Below are positions 37,082 to 46,470 of a stretch of DNA of 64,000 nucleotides, piece after piece. The stretch's first letter is position 1; each line of letters begins with the position of its first letter. The DNA comes from Devosia sp. A16 (lineage in GTDB: Bacteria; Pseudomonadota; Alphaproteobacteria; Rhizobiales; Devosiaceae), in NCBI RefSeq assembly GCF_001402915.1, contig NZ_CP012945.1:3077501-3141500 (forward strand). The letters are read 5' to 3'. Below the pieces are notes generated by a model that worked only from the letters and a program-made list of their open reading frames with translations, did not search any database and was not told the origin of the DNA. The position numbers were made by a program, and so were the translations under genes.

Positions 37082-38641
37082 TCAGGCCATGGTGATTTCG
37101 CGGAGCAGCGCCCACTGTCCGTCGGGTGTCCATGCGCCCTTCAGCTCCGGCGGGAACAGCCAGGCGTTGACGCCGTGGTAGAGGAACACGTAGGCGCCGG
37201 TTTCCTCGAGCTGGTCCTGCAGTGCGACATACATCTCGGTGCGCTTGGCATCGTCGGTTTCCGCGGCCGCCGCGGCATTCTCCGCGTCCCATTCCGGCGA
37301 GCAGGTGCGCTGGAAGTTCCACACGCCCACCTGTTCGCAGGTGAACCATTCGGTGACCCAGCTGGGGTCCGGTGCGGTGGTGAAAGTCGAAAAGAACAGC
37401 TCGATCGTCGCCCAGCTGCCGCCGTCCTTGTCCTGCTGCTGCGCGGTGAGCGCCGAACCGTCGACCTGGCGGACGTCGAGGGTGATGCCGACGGCGGCCA
37501 GTTGCGCCTGGATGATCTGCGCGGCAACCAGCAGGTCCGCGTCGGTGCCGAACTCGAGCTTGATCTGCAGTCCCTCCGCGCCGGCTTCCGCCAGCAGCGC
37601 TTTCGACGCTGCCGGGTCATAGGGGTAGAGCAGTTTGTCGCGGGCGCCGAGCAGCGGCGGCGGCACCACGCCGAACGACGGCTTCACTGCGTCGCCGAAC
37701 GTGGCCAGCACCACTTCCTCGGTGTTGATCGCCTGCTGGATGGCGCGGCGTACGCGGATATCGGTGAGCTTCTCGTTGAGCGAGTTCATGCCCAGCCAGG
37801 TATAGGCGAGAGCCGGCTTGACGATCAGGCTGTTGGGGCCGCCTTCCCGCCCGGGGATGGATGAGACACCGATCTGGGTAATGTCGAGATCGCCGGCGTC
37901 GAACGCCGTTTCCGCCGAGGTGGTGTCCTGGATCGGATAGAGCTGGATCTCGTCGAAATAGGGGGCGGGACCGCTCCACGACTCGTTCCGCGTCAGCGTG
38001 ATGCGCTCGCGCGGCAACCATTCGGCCAGCTTGTAGGGGCCCGAGCTGGCGAGCGGATCGGTCTCGATCACCCCGGCATTGGCTTCGACCGCCGCCTTGC
38101 AGACGATCAGGCCGGAGGCGTGCGGCAGGGTCGAGGTGAACAGCGGCGCGAACGGCCGGCTCAGCTTGATGACGCCCGCATACTTGTCGGTGACCTCGAC
38201 GCTGTCGAGCGCCGCCCAGTCGGAGGCATAGACGGCGTTGACGCGCGGGTCGCGGAAGCGCTCGTAGGAGTATTTCACGTCTTCGGCAGTCACTTCGCCG
38301 AAGCCGTTGGTCCATTGCACACCCGGTTTCAGCTTGAACGGGATGCTGAGCGGATCGGCCTGTTCGAGCGTCTCGGCAGCATCGAGCTGCCAACCCCACG
38401 CGTCGCCCGACTTGTACTGGATGAGGCCGGAATAGATGGCGAACATCACCGTCTCGTCGTACCAGCCGCCGCGATTGGCCGGGTCGAGGTTGCGGATGTC
38501 GCCGTCGTTGCGGATCTTCAGCGTCTTGCCGTCGATGGCGAAGCTGGCCTTGGTGGCAAACAGGTTGGCGCCGACGGCGCCCAGCGTGGCGGCGCCGAGC
38601 GTTCTCAGCAGCTGGCGGCGGGAGAGTTCAGGCGATCTCAT
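37082..38641 (-). CDS. Peptide/opine-type ABC transporter substrate-binding protein
   Basis: 519 residues of the DppA/OppA family (SBP_bac_5) with a twin-arginine leader (LSRRQLLRTLGAATLGAVGA, cut after SFA). Core motifs include FKLKPGVQWTNGFGEVTAED and DIRVRRAIQQAINTEEVV. It overlaps the ATPase gene by four bases and is the last gene of the operon, whereas such genes are usually first. Confidence 0.92.
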   Translation of the reverse strand: MRSPELSRRQLLRTLGAATLGAVGANLFATKASFAIDGKTLKIRNDGDIRNLDPANRGGWYDETVMFAIYSGLIQYKSGDAWGWQLDAAETLEQADPLSIPFKLKPGVQWTNGFGEVTAEDVKYSYERFRDPRVNAVYASDWAALDSVEVTDKYAGVIKLSRPFAPLFTSTLPHASGLIVCKAAVEANAGVIETDPLASSGPYKLAEWLPRERITLTRNESWSGPAPYFDEIQLYPIQDTTSAETAFDAGDLDITQIGVSSIPGREGGPNSLIVKPALAYTWLGMNSLNEKLTDIRVRRAIQQAINTEEVVLATFGDAVKPSFGVVPPPLLGARDKLLYPYDPAASKALLAEAGAEGLQIKLEFGTDADLLVAAQIIQAQLAAVGITLDVRQVDGSALTAQQQDKDGGSWATIELFFSTFTTAPDPSWVTEWFTCEQVGVWNFQRTCSPEWDAENAAAAAETDDAKRTEMYVALQDQLEETGAYVFLYHGVNAWLFPPELKGAWTPDGQWALLREITMA

Positions 38642-39657
38642 GGGGTAGGCTCCGGGTGCATGATGGGAAGCGGTGGCGTCGTGGCCCCGGCGGTCTGCGC
38701 CGCCTCGACATGGGGGAAGTGGCACTTGACTGATTGGCCGTTGCCGAACAGGCGCTCGGCCGGCATCGCGCTGCGGCAGATCGCCTGGGCGATCGGGCAG
38801 CGCGTATGGAATTCACAGCCGGAGGGGCGTCGCCTGAGGCTCGGCACCTCGCCCTGCAGCGGCCTGGCGCGCTCGGTCGAGCCGCGGGCGGCGAGCAGCG
38901 CCCGGGTATAGGGATGCGCCGGTCGCGCGAAGATATCCGCCGTCCTGCCGCACTCGATGACGCGGCCCAGATACATGATGGCGATACGATCGGTGACATG
39001 CCGTGCCACCGCGAGGTTGTGCGTGATCAGCAGGAAGCTGAGCCCCAGCGTCGCCTGCAGCTCGTTGAGCAGGTTCATGAGTTCGCCCTGCACCGAGAGG
39101 TCGAGCCCCGCCGTCGGTTCATCGGCGACGACCAGTTTCGGCCGCAGCGCCAGCGCGCGCGCCACGGTGACGCGCCGGGCCTGGCCGCCGGAAATCTGGT
39201 GCGGGTAGCGGTCGACGAAGTCGCCGCCCAGCCCGACCTGTTCGAGCAGGTCGATGGCGCGCGCCCGTCGGTCGGTCGCCTTGCGATGGATGGCCAGTGG
39301 TTCGGTCACCGAGGCGCCCAGCGTCATGCGCGGATCGAGCGCGGCCATCGGGTCCTGGAACATCAATCCGACATTGCGGCGCACCTCGCGCCACAGCTGG
39401 CTCCTGGAGCGCGTCACCGGCACGTCGGCGAGGGTAATGCTGCCGGCGCTGATCGGGGTGAGGCCGAGCAGCGCTCGACCCAGCGTGGTCTTGCCGCTGC
39501 CGCTCTCGCCGATCAGTCCGAGCGTTTCGCCCGCTTCGATGGCAATGCTGACGCCCGCCAGCACGGTCACATGGTTCGGGCTGGCCGCCCGGATATGCTC
39601 CAGCATCGTGCCGGTGGGATAGCGGACGACGAGGTCGTTGATCTCCAGCAGCCTCAT
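38638..39657 (-). CDS. Peptide-type ABC transporter ATP-binding protein (DppF/OppF type)
   Basis: 339 residues. Walker A is GESGSGKTT, the signature ISGGQARRVTVARAL, Walker B LVVADEPTAGLD and the H-loop LLITHNLAV. The C-terminal oligopeptide extension has the four-cysteine-type region (CEFHTRCPIAQAICRSAMP). It works with the DppD-type subunit next to it. Confidence 0.93.
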   Translation of the reverse strand: MRLLEINDLVVRYPTGTMLEHIRAASPNHVTVLAGVSIAIEAGETLGLIGESGSGKTTLGRALLGLTPISAGSITLADVPVTRSRSQLWREVRRNVGLMFQDPMAALDPRMTLGASVTEPLAIHRKATDRRARAIDLLEQVGLGGDFVDRYPHQISGGQARRVTVARALALRPKLVVADEPTAGLDLSVQGELMNLLNELQATLGLSFLLITHNLAVARHVTDRIAIMYLGRVIECGRTADIFARPAHPYTRALLAARGSTERARPLQGEVPSLRRRPSGCEFHTRCPIAQAICRSAMPAERLFGNGQSVKCHFPHVEAAQTAGATTPPLPIMHPEPTP

Positions 39658-40496
39658 GTCGCGCCCTCCGCCGCCATGATCGACTGGATGGTCGGCAGGC
39701 GCCGGGTCGGCTCGACGATCCGCGAGGGATCGCAGGCCAGCAAGGCCCGCGTGTAGCTGCTCTGCGGCCGCGAAAAGACCTCGGCCACGGTGCCGGTTTC
39801 CATCAGCGCGCCGCGATACATCACCGCCACCCGGTCGCAGAGCTCGCCGACGAGCCCCATATCGTGGGTGACGATGACGATGGAGCCTGCAACCATGCTG
39901 CGCATCTCACGGATCAGTTCGACGATCTGTGCTTCGGTGGTGGCATCGAGCGCCGTCGTCGGCTCGTCGGCAATCAGCAGCCGGGGCGAAGTCAGCAGCG
40001 CCGCGGCGATCGCCACCCGCTGGCGGATGCCGCCGCTCAGCTGATGCGGGTATTGCGTCATGCGGATATCGGGGTCGGAGAGGCCGACCCTCGCCAGCAT
40101 GTCGCGGGCTCGGTCTGCCTTGTCTCGCCTGCTGCCGGCCTGCCAGTGCTGGAACTCGATCAGTTGCCGGCCGATCGGCACGACCGGGTTGAGTGCGGTG
40201 AACGGATCCTGCGAGACGGTGGCAACCACGGTGCCGCGCATCCGCCGGCGTTCGGCCGCCGTCATTGCGGCAAGCTCGCGCCCCTCGATCGCCAGCGACC
40301 CGCTTAACGCGGCGTTGGGCGGCAACAGCCCGAGCAGGGCCGAAACGAGGCTGGACTTGCCCGAACCGCTCTCGCCGACGAGGCCGAGGATTTCTCCCTT
40401 ACCGACCTGCAGCGAGACGTTCCGCACCGCCGCGACGGCAGACGGGCCATGTCCGTAGCTTATCGACACGTCGCGCAGTTCGACCACCGGGCTCAT
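39654..40496 (-). CDS. Peptide-type ABC transporter ATP-binding protein (DppD/OppD type)
   Basis: 280 residues from ATG 40496 (MSPVVELRDVSISYGHG). Walker A is GESGSGKSS, the signature LSGGIRQRVAIAAAL, Walker B LLIADEPTTALD and the H-loop VIVTHDMGLV. It overlaps both neighbours by four bases. The C-terminus is shorter than in most DppD proteins and lacks the cysteine-rich tail. Confidence 0.92.
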   Translation of the reverse strand: MSPVVELRDVSISYGHGPSAVAAVRNVSLQVGKGEILGLVGESGSGKSSLVSALLGLLPPNAALSGSLAIEGRELAAMTAAERRRMRGTVVATVSQDPFTALNPVVPIGRQLIEFQHWQAGSRRDKADRARDMLARVGLSDPDIRMTQYPHQLSGGIRQRVAIAAALLTSPRLLIADEPTTALDATTEAQIVELIREMRSMVAGSIVIVTHDMGLVGELCDRVAVMYRGALMETGTVAEVFSRPQSSYTRALLACDPSRIVEPTRRLPTIQSIMAAEGAT

Positions 40497-41395
40497 CGGC
40501 GCGCCCTCGCCGAGCGTGGATCGAATGCATCGCGCAGCGCTTCTCCCAGGAAGGTGAAGGCGATGGTCGCGATGACGATGGGGATGCCGGCGGTGATCGC
40601 GATATGCGGCGCCTGCCGCACGAAGGCATAGCCGTCCGAGAGCATCGTGCCCCAGCTCGGATCGGGCGGTTGCACGCCCTGTCCGAGAAAGCTCAGTCCC
40701 GCTTCGATGCCGATCACCGCCGGAATGTCCATCGCCACCAGCACCAGCAGCGGCCCGACCAGGTTGGGCAAGAGGTGGCTCAGCGCCAGCCGCAGCGGCG
40801 AGGCGCCCATGGCGCGGGCGGCGACGACGAAATCGGCGTTGCGCAGCACCAGAGCCTGGCTGCGCACGATGCGGAAATAACCCGGCGCCATCGAGAACAC
40901 GATGATGCCGATCAGCGTCACGAGGCTGGGGCCGTAGATCGCGACGACGGCCAGCGCGAACAGGATCATCGGCAGCGACTTGGCGGCGTCGCAGACGAGG
41001 ATCAGCAGGCCGTCGATCAGGCGCGGGGCCAGCGCCGCGATCATCCCGAGCGTCGCGCCGACCAGCAGCGCGCCGCCGGTGCCGAGCACCGCCACGCGCA
41101 AGGCCGTGCTGGTGCCGTAGATGAGGCGCGAGAGCACGTCGCGGCCAAGCTGGTCCGTGCCGAGCCAATGCGCCCAGCTCGGGCCCTGCAGGCGGATGCG
41201 CGGGTTGAGCGCGATCGGATCATAGGGGGCGATCAGCGGTGCGAACGCGGCACAGACCACAAGAGCCACGACGAGCAGCAGCGAGATCGCTCCAGTCGGG
41301 TTGGCGGCGACCCGCCGCAACGTGCCGGCAACCTCGCCGGCGCTCCGGCGGATGGCGCTGCGTGGCGTTCCGATGGCCTGTGAGGCGACAGCCAT
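40493..41395 (-). CDS. Peptide-type ABC transporter permease (DppC type)
   Basis: 300 residues and six membrane helices. HWLGTDQLGRDVLSRLIYGT and the EAA-like loop RAMGASPLRLALSHLLPNL are typical. ATG 41395 lies two bases from the stop of the DppB-type gene. Confidence 0.93.
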   Translation of the reverse strand: MAVASQAIGTPRSAIRRSAGEVAGTLRRVAANPTGAISLLLVVALVVCAAFAPLIAPYDPIALNPRIRLQGPSWAHWLGTDQLGRDVLSRLIYGTSTALRVAVLGTGGALLVGATLGMIAALAPRLIDGLLILVCDAAKSLPMILFALAVVAIYGPSLVTLIGIIVFSMAPGYFRIVRSQALVLRNADFVVAARAMGASPLRLALSHLLPNLVGPLLVLVAMDIPAVIGIEAGLSFLGQGVQPPDPSWGTMLSDGYAFVRQAPHIAITAGIPIVIATIAFTFLGEALRDAFDPRSARARR

Positions 41396-41397
41396 GC

Positions 41398-42342
41398 TCA
41401 GGCCTCCTGCCGGATGCGCGGATCGAGCAGGGCGGCGATCACATCGGCGACGAGGTTGGCGACGACATAAAGCGCGGTGGTCACCACCACGGTGCCCAGC
41501 AGCACCGGGAAGTTGCGCGACATCACTGCATCGTGCGCCAAGGAGCCGAGGCCGGGGCGGGCGAACACCACTTCTACCAGCACGGCGCCTGAGAGCAGGC
41601 TGCCCATGCCGACGCCGAGCACCGCGACGACCGGCACCATGGCGATGGGCAATGCGAAGCGGAGCGCGATGCGCAGGTCCGATACGCCGAAGGCGCGGAA
41701 GGTGCGGACGTGGTTCTCGCTGAGCGTTTCCAGCATTGCCGCGCGGACGAGGCGCGCCATGTAGCCCACCCAGCCGACGCCGATGGCGAAGGCGGGAAGG
41801 ATCAGGCGGCGGGCCTGATCGGCCGGATCGCCGGCTTCGCCTGCGCCGATCGCCGGCAACCAGCCGAGCATGACGGCAAACACCACGAGCGCATAAATGG
41901 CGACGAGGAAGGATGGCAGCGCGATGACGCTGGTCGAGAAGATGCCGATCAACCGGTCGGTCCAGCCATCGGGCCGCAAAGCCGACCATACTCCCAGCGG
42001 CACGCCGAGGAGGATCGCCCAGCCGAGTCCGACGACTGCGAGCACGACCGTCCTCGGGAGGGCCGCCGACACCAGGTCGAGCACCGGCCGTTTGGTCAGG
42101 ATGTCGGTGCCGAGGTCGCCTTGCGCCAGTTGCGAGACGAATCGCATCGCCTGCACCGGGAGCGGCTGGTCGAGCCCCATGCGTTCGCGGAATACCGCTT
42201 TCTGCTCGGCCGTGGCGCGAGGCCCGAGCGCAATGGTCGCGGGGTCGCCCGGCACGACATAGATCAGGCTGAACAGCGCGAGCACCGCCGTGATCAGGAT
42301 CGCCAGCGACAGGCCGAGCCGCTTGAGCAGGTAGGAAGCCAA
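41398..42342 (-). CDS. Peptide-type ABC transporter permease (DppB type)
   Basis: 314 residues beginning MASYLLKRLGLSLAILITAV, with six membrane helices and the loop RTFRAFGVSDLRIALRFALP. It is the first gene of the transporter operon and is divergent from a GntR-type regulator. Confidence 0.92.
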   Translation of the reverse strand: MASYLLKRLGLSLAILITAVLALFSLIYVVPGDPATIALGPRATAEQKAVFRERMGLDQPLPVQAMRFVSQLAQGDLGTDILTKRPVLDLVSAALPRTVVLAVVGLGWAILLGVPLGVWSALRPDGWTDRLIGIFSTSVIALPSFLVAIYALVVFAVMLGWLPAIGAGEAGDPADQARRLILPAFAIGVGWVGYMARLVRAAMLETLSENHVRTFRAFGVSDLRIALRFALPIAMVPVVAVLGVGMGSLLSGAVLVEVVFARPGLGSLAHDAVMSRNFPVLLGTVVVTTALYVVANLVADVIAALLDPRIRQEA

Positions 42343-42405
42343 CTACGCCTCTCGCGTCGAGCGTTGCCTCCCTGGGTGGCCGGGGGTGTTCCACCTCCTC
42401 GGCTG

Positions 42406-42427
42406 TGATATATTACGAAGCGTATCA
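42406..42427. promoter_or_regulatory. Candidate operator between the peptide-transport operon and the GntR-type gene
   Basis: TACGAAGCGTA is a dyad with four-base arms around three bases, and outer TGATA and TATCA add a second inverted pair on either side. It lies 64 bases before the permease ATG. It is a reasonable GntR-type site by place and symmetry, no more. Confidence 0.3.
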
Positions 42428-42501
42428 GGGGACGCAAGATGCTTTCTCAAGCAATCTTCGTCTGTGATGAAGAAATAGGCAATCGCGCGGGAAGCTGGCG
42501 G

Positions 42502-43199
42502 ATGAAGGCTGAAATGACGAGCACCGGACTGGAAAAGCGCACCTCGTTCGCCGACCGCGCCTATGAGCGGCTTCGCCACGATATCGTGCGATGCGCCCTG
42601 CCGCCGGGGGCGGAGTTCACCGAAACGGAGCTTGCCGAGCGGTTACAGATGAGCAAGACGCCGGTGCGCGAGGCGCTGGCCCGCCTGCAGTTCGAGGGGG
42701 TGGTGCGCGCCTACCCGCGCCGTGGCTACCGGATCGAGCCCATCCGCGTGTCCGATATCAACGAGATCTTCGACGCTCGTATCGTGCTCGAGGCAGGCGC
42801 CGTCGGCCTCGCCGTACCGCAGATCAGCGCGGCGGAGCTCGATGAGCTGGACCGTCTGGCCGCCGCCTCCACCGACCGCGACTACATGGTGGATTTCGAC
42901 CACTCGCAGCGCATCAACAACGCCTTCCACGAATCGATCGCACTGGCTTCGCGCAATGCGCGGCTGCATCGGATGGTGGGGCAAACGATCACCGAGTTCG
43001 ACCGCTTCTTCTTCCTCGAGGCGCAGTCGGATGCGCCATATCCCCCGGCCACGTCTCGCATGCGCAGATCGTCGCCATCATGCGCCAGGGAGATGTCGCT
43101 GCCGCCCGGGACGCCATGAGCACCCATATCAACAGCATGCGCAACATCCTGATCGAGGCGCTGGTGCGCGGGGCGATCGGGACGGCGGAGGTCGTATAG
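42502..43199 (+). pseudogene. GntR-family (FCD) regulator with an apparent one-base deletion
   Basis: The winged helix (AERLQMSKTPVREALARLQF) and most of the FCD domain read in one frame to about 43041. The end of the FCD domain (GHVSHAQIVAIMRQGDVAAA, then RDAMSTHINSM) continues in the next frame to a stop at 43197-43199. Adding one C to CCCCC at 43042-43046 joins them into a 232-residue protein; without it the protein ends with a foreign tail at 43119. ATG 42502 is chosen for GGGAAG seven bases upstream; 42439 and 42514 are alternatives. Divergent from the peptide transporter, so probably its regulator. Confidence 0.82.
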
Positions 43200-43239
43200 G
43201 ACCCCTGGGCGTCATGGGTCGCGACCGCGCCTCGACCCG

Positions 43240-45348
43240 TCAGCCGGTTGTAGTTGCCGGTTCGGCAGACCCTTCGGCCACCTCCGGCGCCCCGGCGCCG
43301 GGCAGCGACAGCGAGAATGTCGATCCGTTCGCGTCGCTGGCGGCGAGGAGCACATCGCCACCATGCTGGCGGGCGATTTCCCTCGCGATGTAGAGGCCGA
43401 GCCCGCATCCAGCGACTTGCTGATTGGTTGCCCGGTAGTACCTGTTGAAGATCAAGTCGCGGTCCCTGAGCGCAATGCCTGTGCCCCGGTCTGTCACATC
43501 CACCCGGGCAGCGCCTTGGTCGACCGACAGTCGCACTGTCACGGGGCTGGACGCGGGCGAGTATTTCAGGGCGTTCTGGATGAGGTTCAATACGGCGATC
43601 TCCAGCAGGTTGCCGTCTCCGGTGACCCTCACGTCTTCCTCGCCAAGGACGCTGACCCGGGCGGCACTCTCCTCGTCGAGATTCGAGCACGCCTCGCGCA
43701 GCACCTGGGTCAGGTTCACGGTCGCGCTTTGGGCGAGCGGCCCCGATCCGGTACTGAGCAGTTCGCCGGTCAGGACGTTCTCGATGAGCGTCGACATTTT
43801 CCGGACCGTCTGGCGGATCCTGGACACGCGTTGTCTGACCTGTTCGGTAGCGTCGCTGAGCGAGAGCGACAGGTTGTCGGCCGCTGCTCCAATGACCGCC
43901 AACGGGCCGCGAAACTCGTGCGAAACCATTGCGACGAAGTCGCGCTGACGCGCCAGGGCGTCGTTGACGGAGCCGAGCGATTGCCGGAGCTTCTGTTCGA
44001 GTAGCTGGCGACGCCCGATTTCCGCTTGGAGCGACGCATTGCTTTGGCTCAGCGCTGCGGTTCTTTCGCTCACCTTGAGTATCAGTTCCTGCTCGGCCGA
44101 GTGGGCCAGGGCGATGGTCCGGTCCTTCTCTTCGCTCAACTGGCGTTCCGCCAGTTGCGTACGTTTGGCAACGGCCGCGCTGAGCAGGATCAGATGGATG
44201 ACGGTTCCGCCGGCCAGCAACCGCGACAGCGAACCGTCCAGCCCCAGTGGATTGGCCCCGGTATACATCAGCTGCATCACCAGCAGCACCCCGACCACGC
44301 CCAGAAACGCGATCGCGGAGAGGATGTACTGGTATTGCCGCCGGACGAACAGCAAGTGGAGGACAAACCCTGAGATGAAAACCAACGAGATCTGCTGCAG
44401 CCGCGACACGAAGAACCCGACATCGCCGTAGTGCCCGGCGATCGCGTAGAGCAGGGCGCCGGCATTCAGCACGATGACCAGCTGGGAAAAGCGGGCGGCC
44501 CAGATCCAGTTGCGCCGGAACTCGAACAGCCGGTCCAGGAAGAACATCATGATGATGCTGTAGAGGCAGACGATGATGCCCCAGCTGCGATGAATGGTTG
44601 GGGGATCCCAGAACCGCAGCACCTCGGACGCGTAGCCCATGTGAAACAGGCTGATCAGCGAGGACACCACCAGCAGGCCGACATAGACGACATAGAGGGA
44701 ATCCCGCAGCCAGACCGCGTAGAGCAGGTTGGTGAAGATCATCACGATCACCGCGCCGACCATCATCGCCATGATCCAGTCGTCCAGCCGGCGATACTCG
44801 GCATAGCCGCGGCTTTGCCAGACATTGAGTGCGGTGGTCATCGACGTCGCCGATTGGAGCCGGACATAGTAGGTGGCTTCGACCGGCGGCACGTAGATCG
44901 GAAAGATCGTCGGATACGCGTCGACGCCGTCGCCCCCGCTGGGGTTTACCCGGCCGGGCGGCGAGGCGAGGTAGTGACCCTTGCCGTCCGGGACATAGAG
45001 CGTCACCTGTTCGAGCAGCGGCCGCTCGATCTGTACCAGCCAGCGGTCGATGTCGGCCGGCGCCGACAGCGAAAACCGAACCCACAGCGCGCCCTTGCGA
45101 TACCCCTGCGCCAGCATGGCGGGGATCGGCGTGAACTGGATGTCGGAGCCGCCGGTCGCCACATCGTCGATGGTCAGCGTGCCGGTGGGATCAGCCATAA
45201 TGGCAAGGGTGCCGCCGAGCGAGCGCGCAGATTTTAGTCCATCCCCCGCCTGCAACGAAAGTGCCAGAGCTGCCTGGGGAGCTACGCATCCAAACAGGAT
45301 GGACAACATCAAGATTAGGTGGAATCGAATGTAGCAGCGTCGCAACAT
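43240..45348 (-). CDS. 7TM-DISM sensor histidine kinase
   Basis: 702 residues from ATG 45348. A signal peptide and periplasmic DISMED2 jelly-roll domain (GALWVRFSLSAPADIDRWLV) are followed by seven membrane helices (about 175-390), a coiled coil, a HisKA domain with phospho-acceptor H477 in AMVSHEFRGP, and a HATPase domain (NLIQNALKYS, DRGTGIA, CGLGLYIA). DISM sensors commonly bind carbohydrates or other periplasmic ligands. The start meets that of the divergent response regulator in a shared CATG, leaving no gap; a start further inside either gene is possible. Confidence 0.9.
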   Translation of the reverse strand: MLRRCYIRFHLILMLSILFGCVAPQAALALSLQAGDGLKSARSLGGTLAIMADPTGTLTIDDVATGGSDIQFTPIPAMLAQGYRKGALWVRFSLSAPADIDRWLVQIERPLLEQVTLYVPDGKGHYLASPPGRVNPSGGDGVDAYPTIFPIYVPPVEATYYVRLQSATSMTTALNVWQSRGYAEYRRLDDWIMAMMVGAVIVMIFTNLLYAVWLRDSLYVVYVGLLVVSSLISLFHMGYASEVLRFWDPPTIHRSWGIIVCLYSIIMMFFLDRLFEFRRNWIWAARFSQLVIVLNAGALLYAIAGHYGDVGFFVSRLQQISLVFISGFVLHLLFVRRQYQYILSAIAFLGVVGVLLVMQLMYTGANPLGLDGSLSRLLAGGTVIHLILLSAAVAKRTQLAERQLSEEKDRTIALAHSAEQELILKVSERTAALSQSNASLQAEIGRRQLLEQKLRQSLGSVNDALARQRDFVAMVSHEFRGPLAVIGAAADNLSLSLSDATEQVRQRVSRIRQTVRKMSTLIENVLTGELLSTGSGPLAQSATVNLTQVLREACSNLDEESAARVSVLGEEDVRVTGDGNLLEIAVLNLIQNALKYSPASSPVTVRLSVDQGAARVDVTDRGTGIALRDRDLIFNRYYRATNQQVAGCGLGLYIAREIARQHGGDVLLAASDANGSTFSLSLPGAGAPEVAEGSAEPATTTG

Positions 45349-46072
45349 GGATTTTTTAATGCTTGGAGAAGAACTTAAGAGAAGTGAGGTGGCCACCGCT
45401 CCGCTCGTCTACCTCGTCGACGACGACGTGGATTTCCGCGAAGAAATGCTGGCGGGCCTGTCGAGCCTGGGTCTCGTAGCGCAGGGTTTCGACACCGCTT
45501 CGGCGCTCTATCGCGCCTATGCGGTCAAGCCCCCCGACATCGTCATCCTGGATATCGGTCTCGAGGGCGAAGACGGCCTGTCGATCGCGACGCATCTGCG
45601 CGCCTCGCGGTCCGTCGGCATCATCATGGCGACGGCGCGCAGCTCGGTCGACGACCGGGTGCATGGTCTGAACGTCGGCGCCGATGCCTACCTGGTCAAA
45701 CCGATCGATGTGCGCGAGCTCGCCGCGACGATCCACGCGCTCAGCCAGCGCTTGTCTCGACCGCCAACGGCTCCTGCGCCCACCGCAGCGCGCTGGATGC
45801 TGGAGGATGGCGGCTGGGTGCTGTCCGACGGCACGGGGCATCGGCTGCGGTTGACCACCGCGGAGCACCACTTCCTCGGGCGCCTGTTCAGCGAGCGGGG
45901 CCGGACCGTGACCCGTCGCGCCATCGTCGAGGCGATGGGCGCCGACGTCTACGATTTCAACTATGCCCACCTCGACACCATCGCCAGCCGGCTGCGTCGG
46001 CGGGCCGAAAAGGCCAACATGCTGATCCCCCTGCATGCCATCCGGGGCGAAGGCTTCGCCTTCACCGGCTAA
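45347..46072 (+). CDS. OmpR-family response regulator
   Basis: Up to 241 residues. The receiver has the acidic triplet DDD (25-27), phospho-acceptor D69 in IVILDIGLEGEDG and K in LVKPID. A winged-helix DNA-binding domain follows, with HHFLGRLFSERGRTVTRRAI and LDTIASRLRRRAEKAN. The start is uncertain: ATG 45347 or 45359 lack ribosome sites, while GTG 45389 has AGAAG just upstream and gives VATAPLVYLVDDD. It partners the divergent DISM kinase. Confidence 0.9.
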   Translation: MDFLMLGEELKRSEVATAPLVYLVDDDVDFREEMLAGLSSLGLVAQGFDTASALYRAYAVKPPDIVILDIGLEGEDGLSIATHLRASRSVGIIMATARSSVDDRVHGLNVGADAYLVKPIDVRELAATIHALSQRLSRPPTAPAPTAARWMLEDGGWVLSDGTGHRLRLTTAEHHFLGRLFSERGRTVTRRAIVEAMGADVYDFNYAHLDTIASRLRRRAEKANMLIPLHAIRGEGFAFTG

Positions 46073-46099
46073 CTATCGATCTGCCGCCATCATCACGAC

Positions 46100-46136
46100 G
46101 GCGCCGGTCCCCCAAAGGAGGGCCGGCGCCTCTGCT
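46100..46136 (+). terminator. Terminator hairpin after the response-regulator gene
   Basis: GGCGCCGGTCC at 46100-46110 pairs with GGGCCGGCGCC at 46120-46130 (one G-T pair), followed by TCTGCTTT. It lies 27 bases past the stop. The rest of the 398-base gap to 46471 holds the decamer array listed next and no gene that I can see. Confidence 0.6.
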
Positions 46137-46280
46137 TTCACGCGCGTCGCTCAAGGCTCGGATTTTTGCGTCGCCCACGCCGCGTCCTGGCCAGGCTCAA
46201 CGTCCGCTCTTATCCCAAGACAATTTTGCAACACTATAGACGCATTGTCGACCACGAAATAACCGCAAATGAAGATGCCG

Positions 46281-46340
46281 TCACAGCAAGTGACAGTAAG
46301 TGATAGCATCTGACAGGAATAGTTAGTCCCTGACGTTGTT
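46281..46340. promoter_or_regulatory. Helically phased 10-bp repeat array, candidate response-regulator binding site
   Basis: Near-copies of TGACAG begin every ten bases: TCACAG (46281), TGACAG (46291), TGATAG (46301), TGACAG (46311) and TGAC (46331), with one poor unit at 46321. OmpR-type regulators bind direct repeats with about this spacing. The array lies between an OmpR-type gene and an outer-membrane-like gene, about 130 bases before its start. Confidence 0.5.
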
Positions 46341-46470
46341 GTGAATCTCTACGCTGCTACTGGTGGTGCCCAGATGGGGGTTCGCAACGAAACCGATCAC
46401 CTGCGGGTCGCTGCCGGAACGACCGGACGCGACCTTGACCGGAACGTTCTCAACTAAGGGACACATGTCT

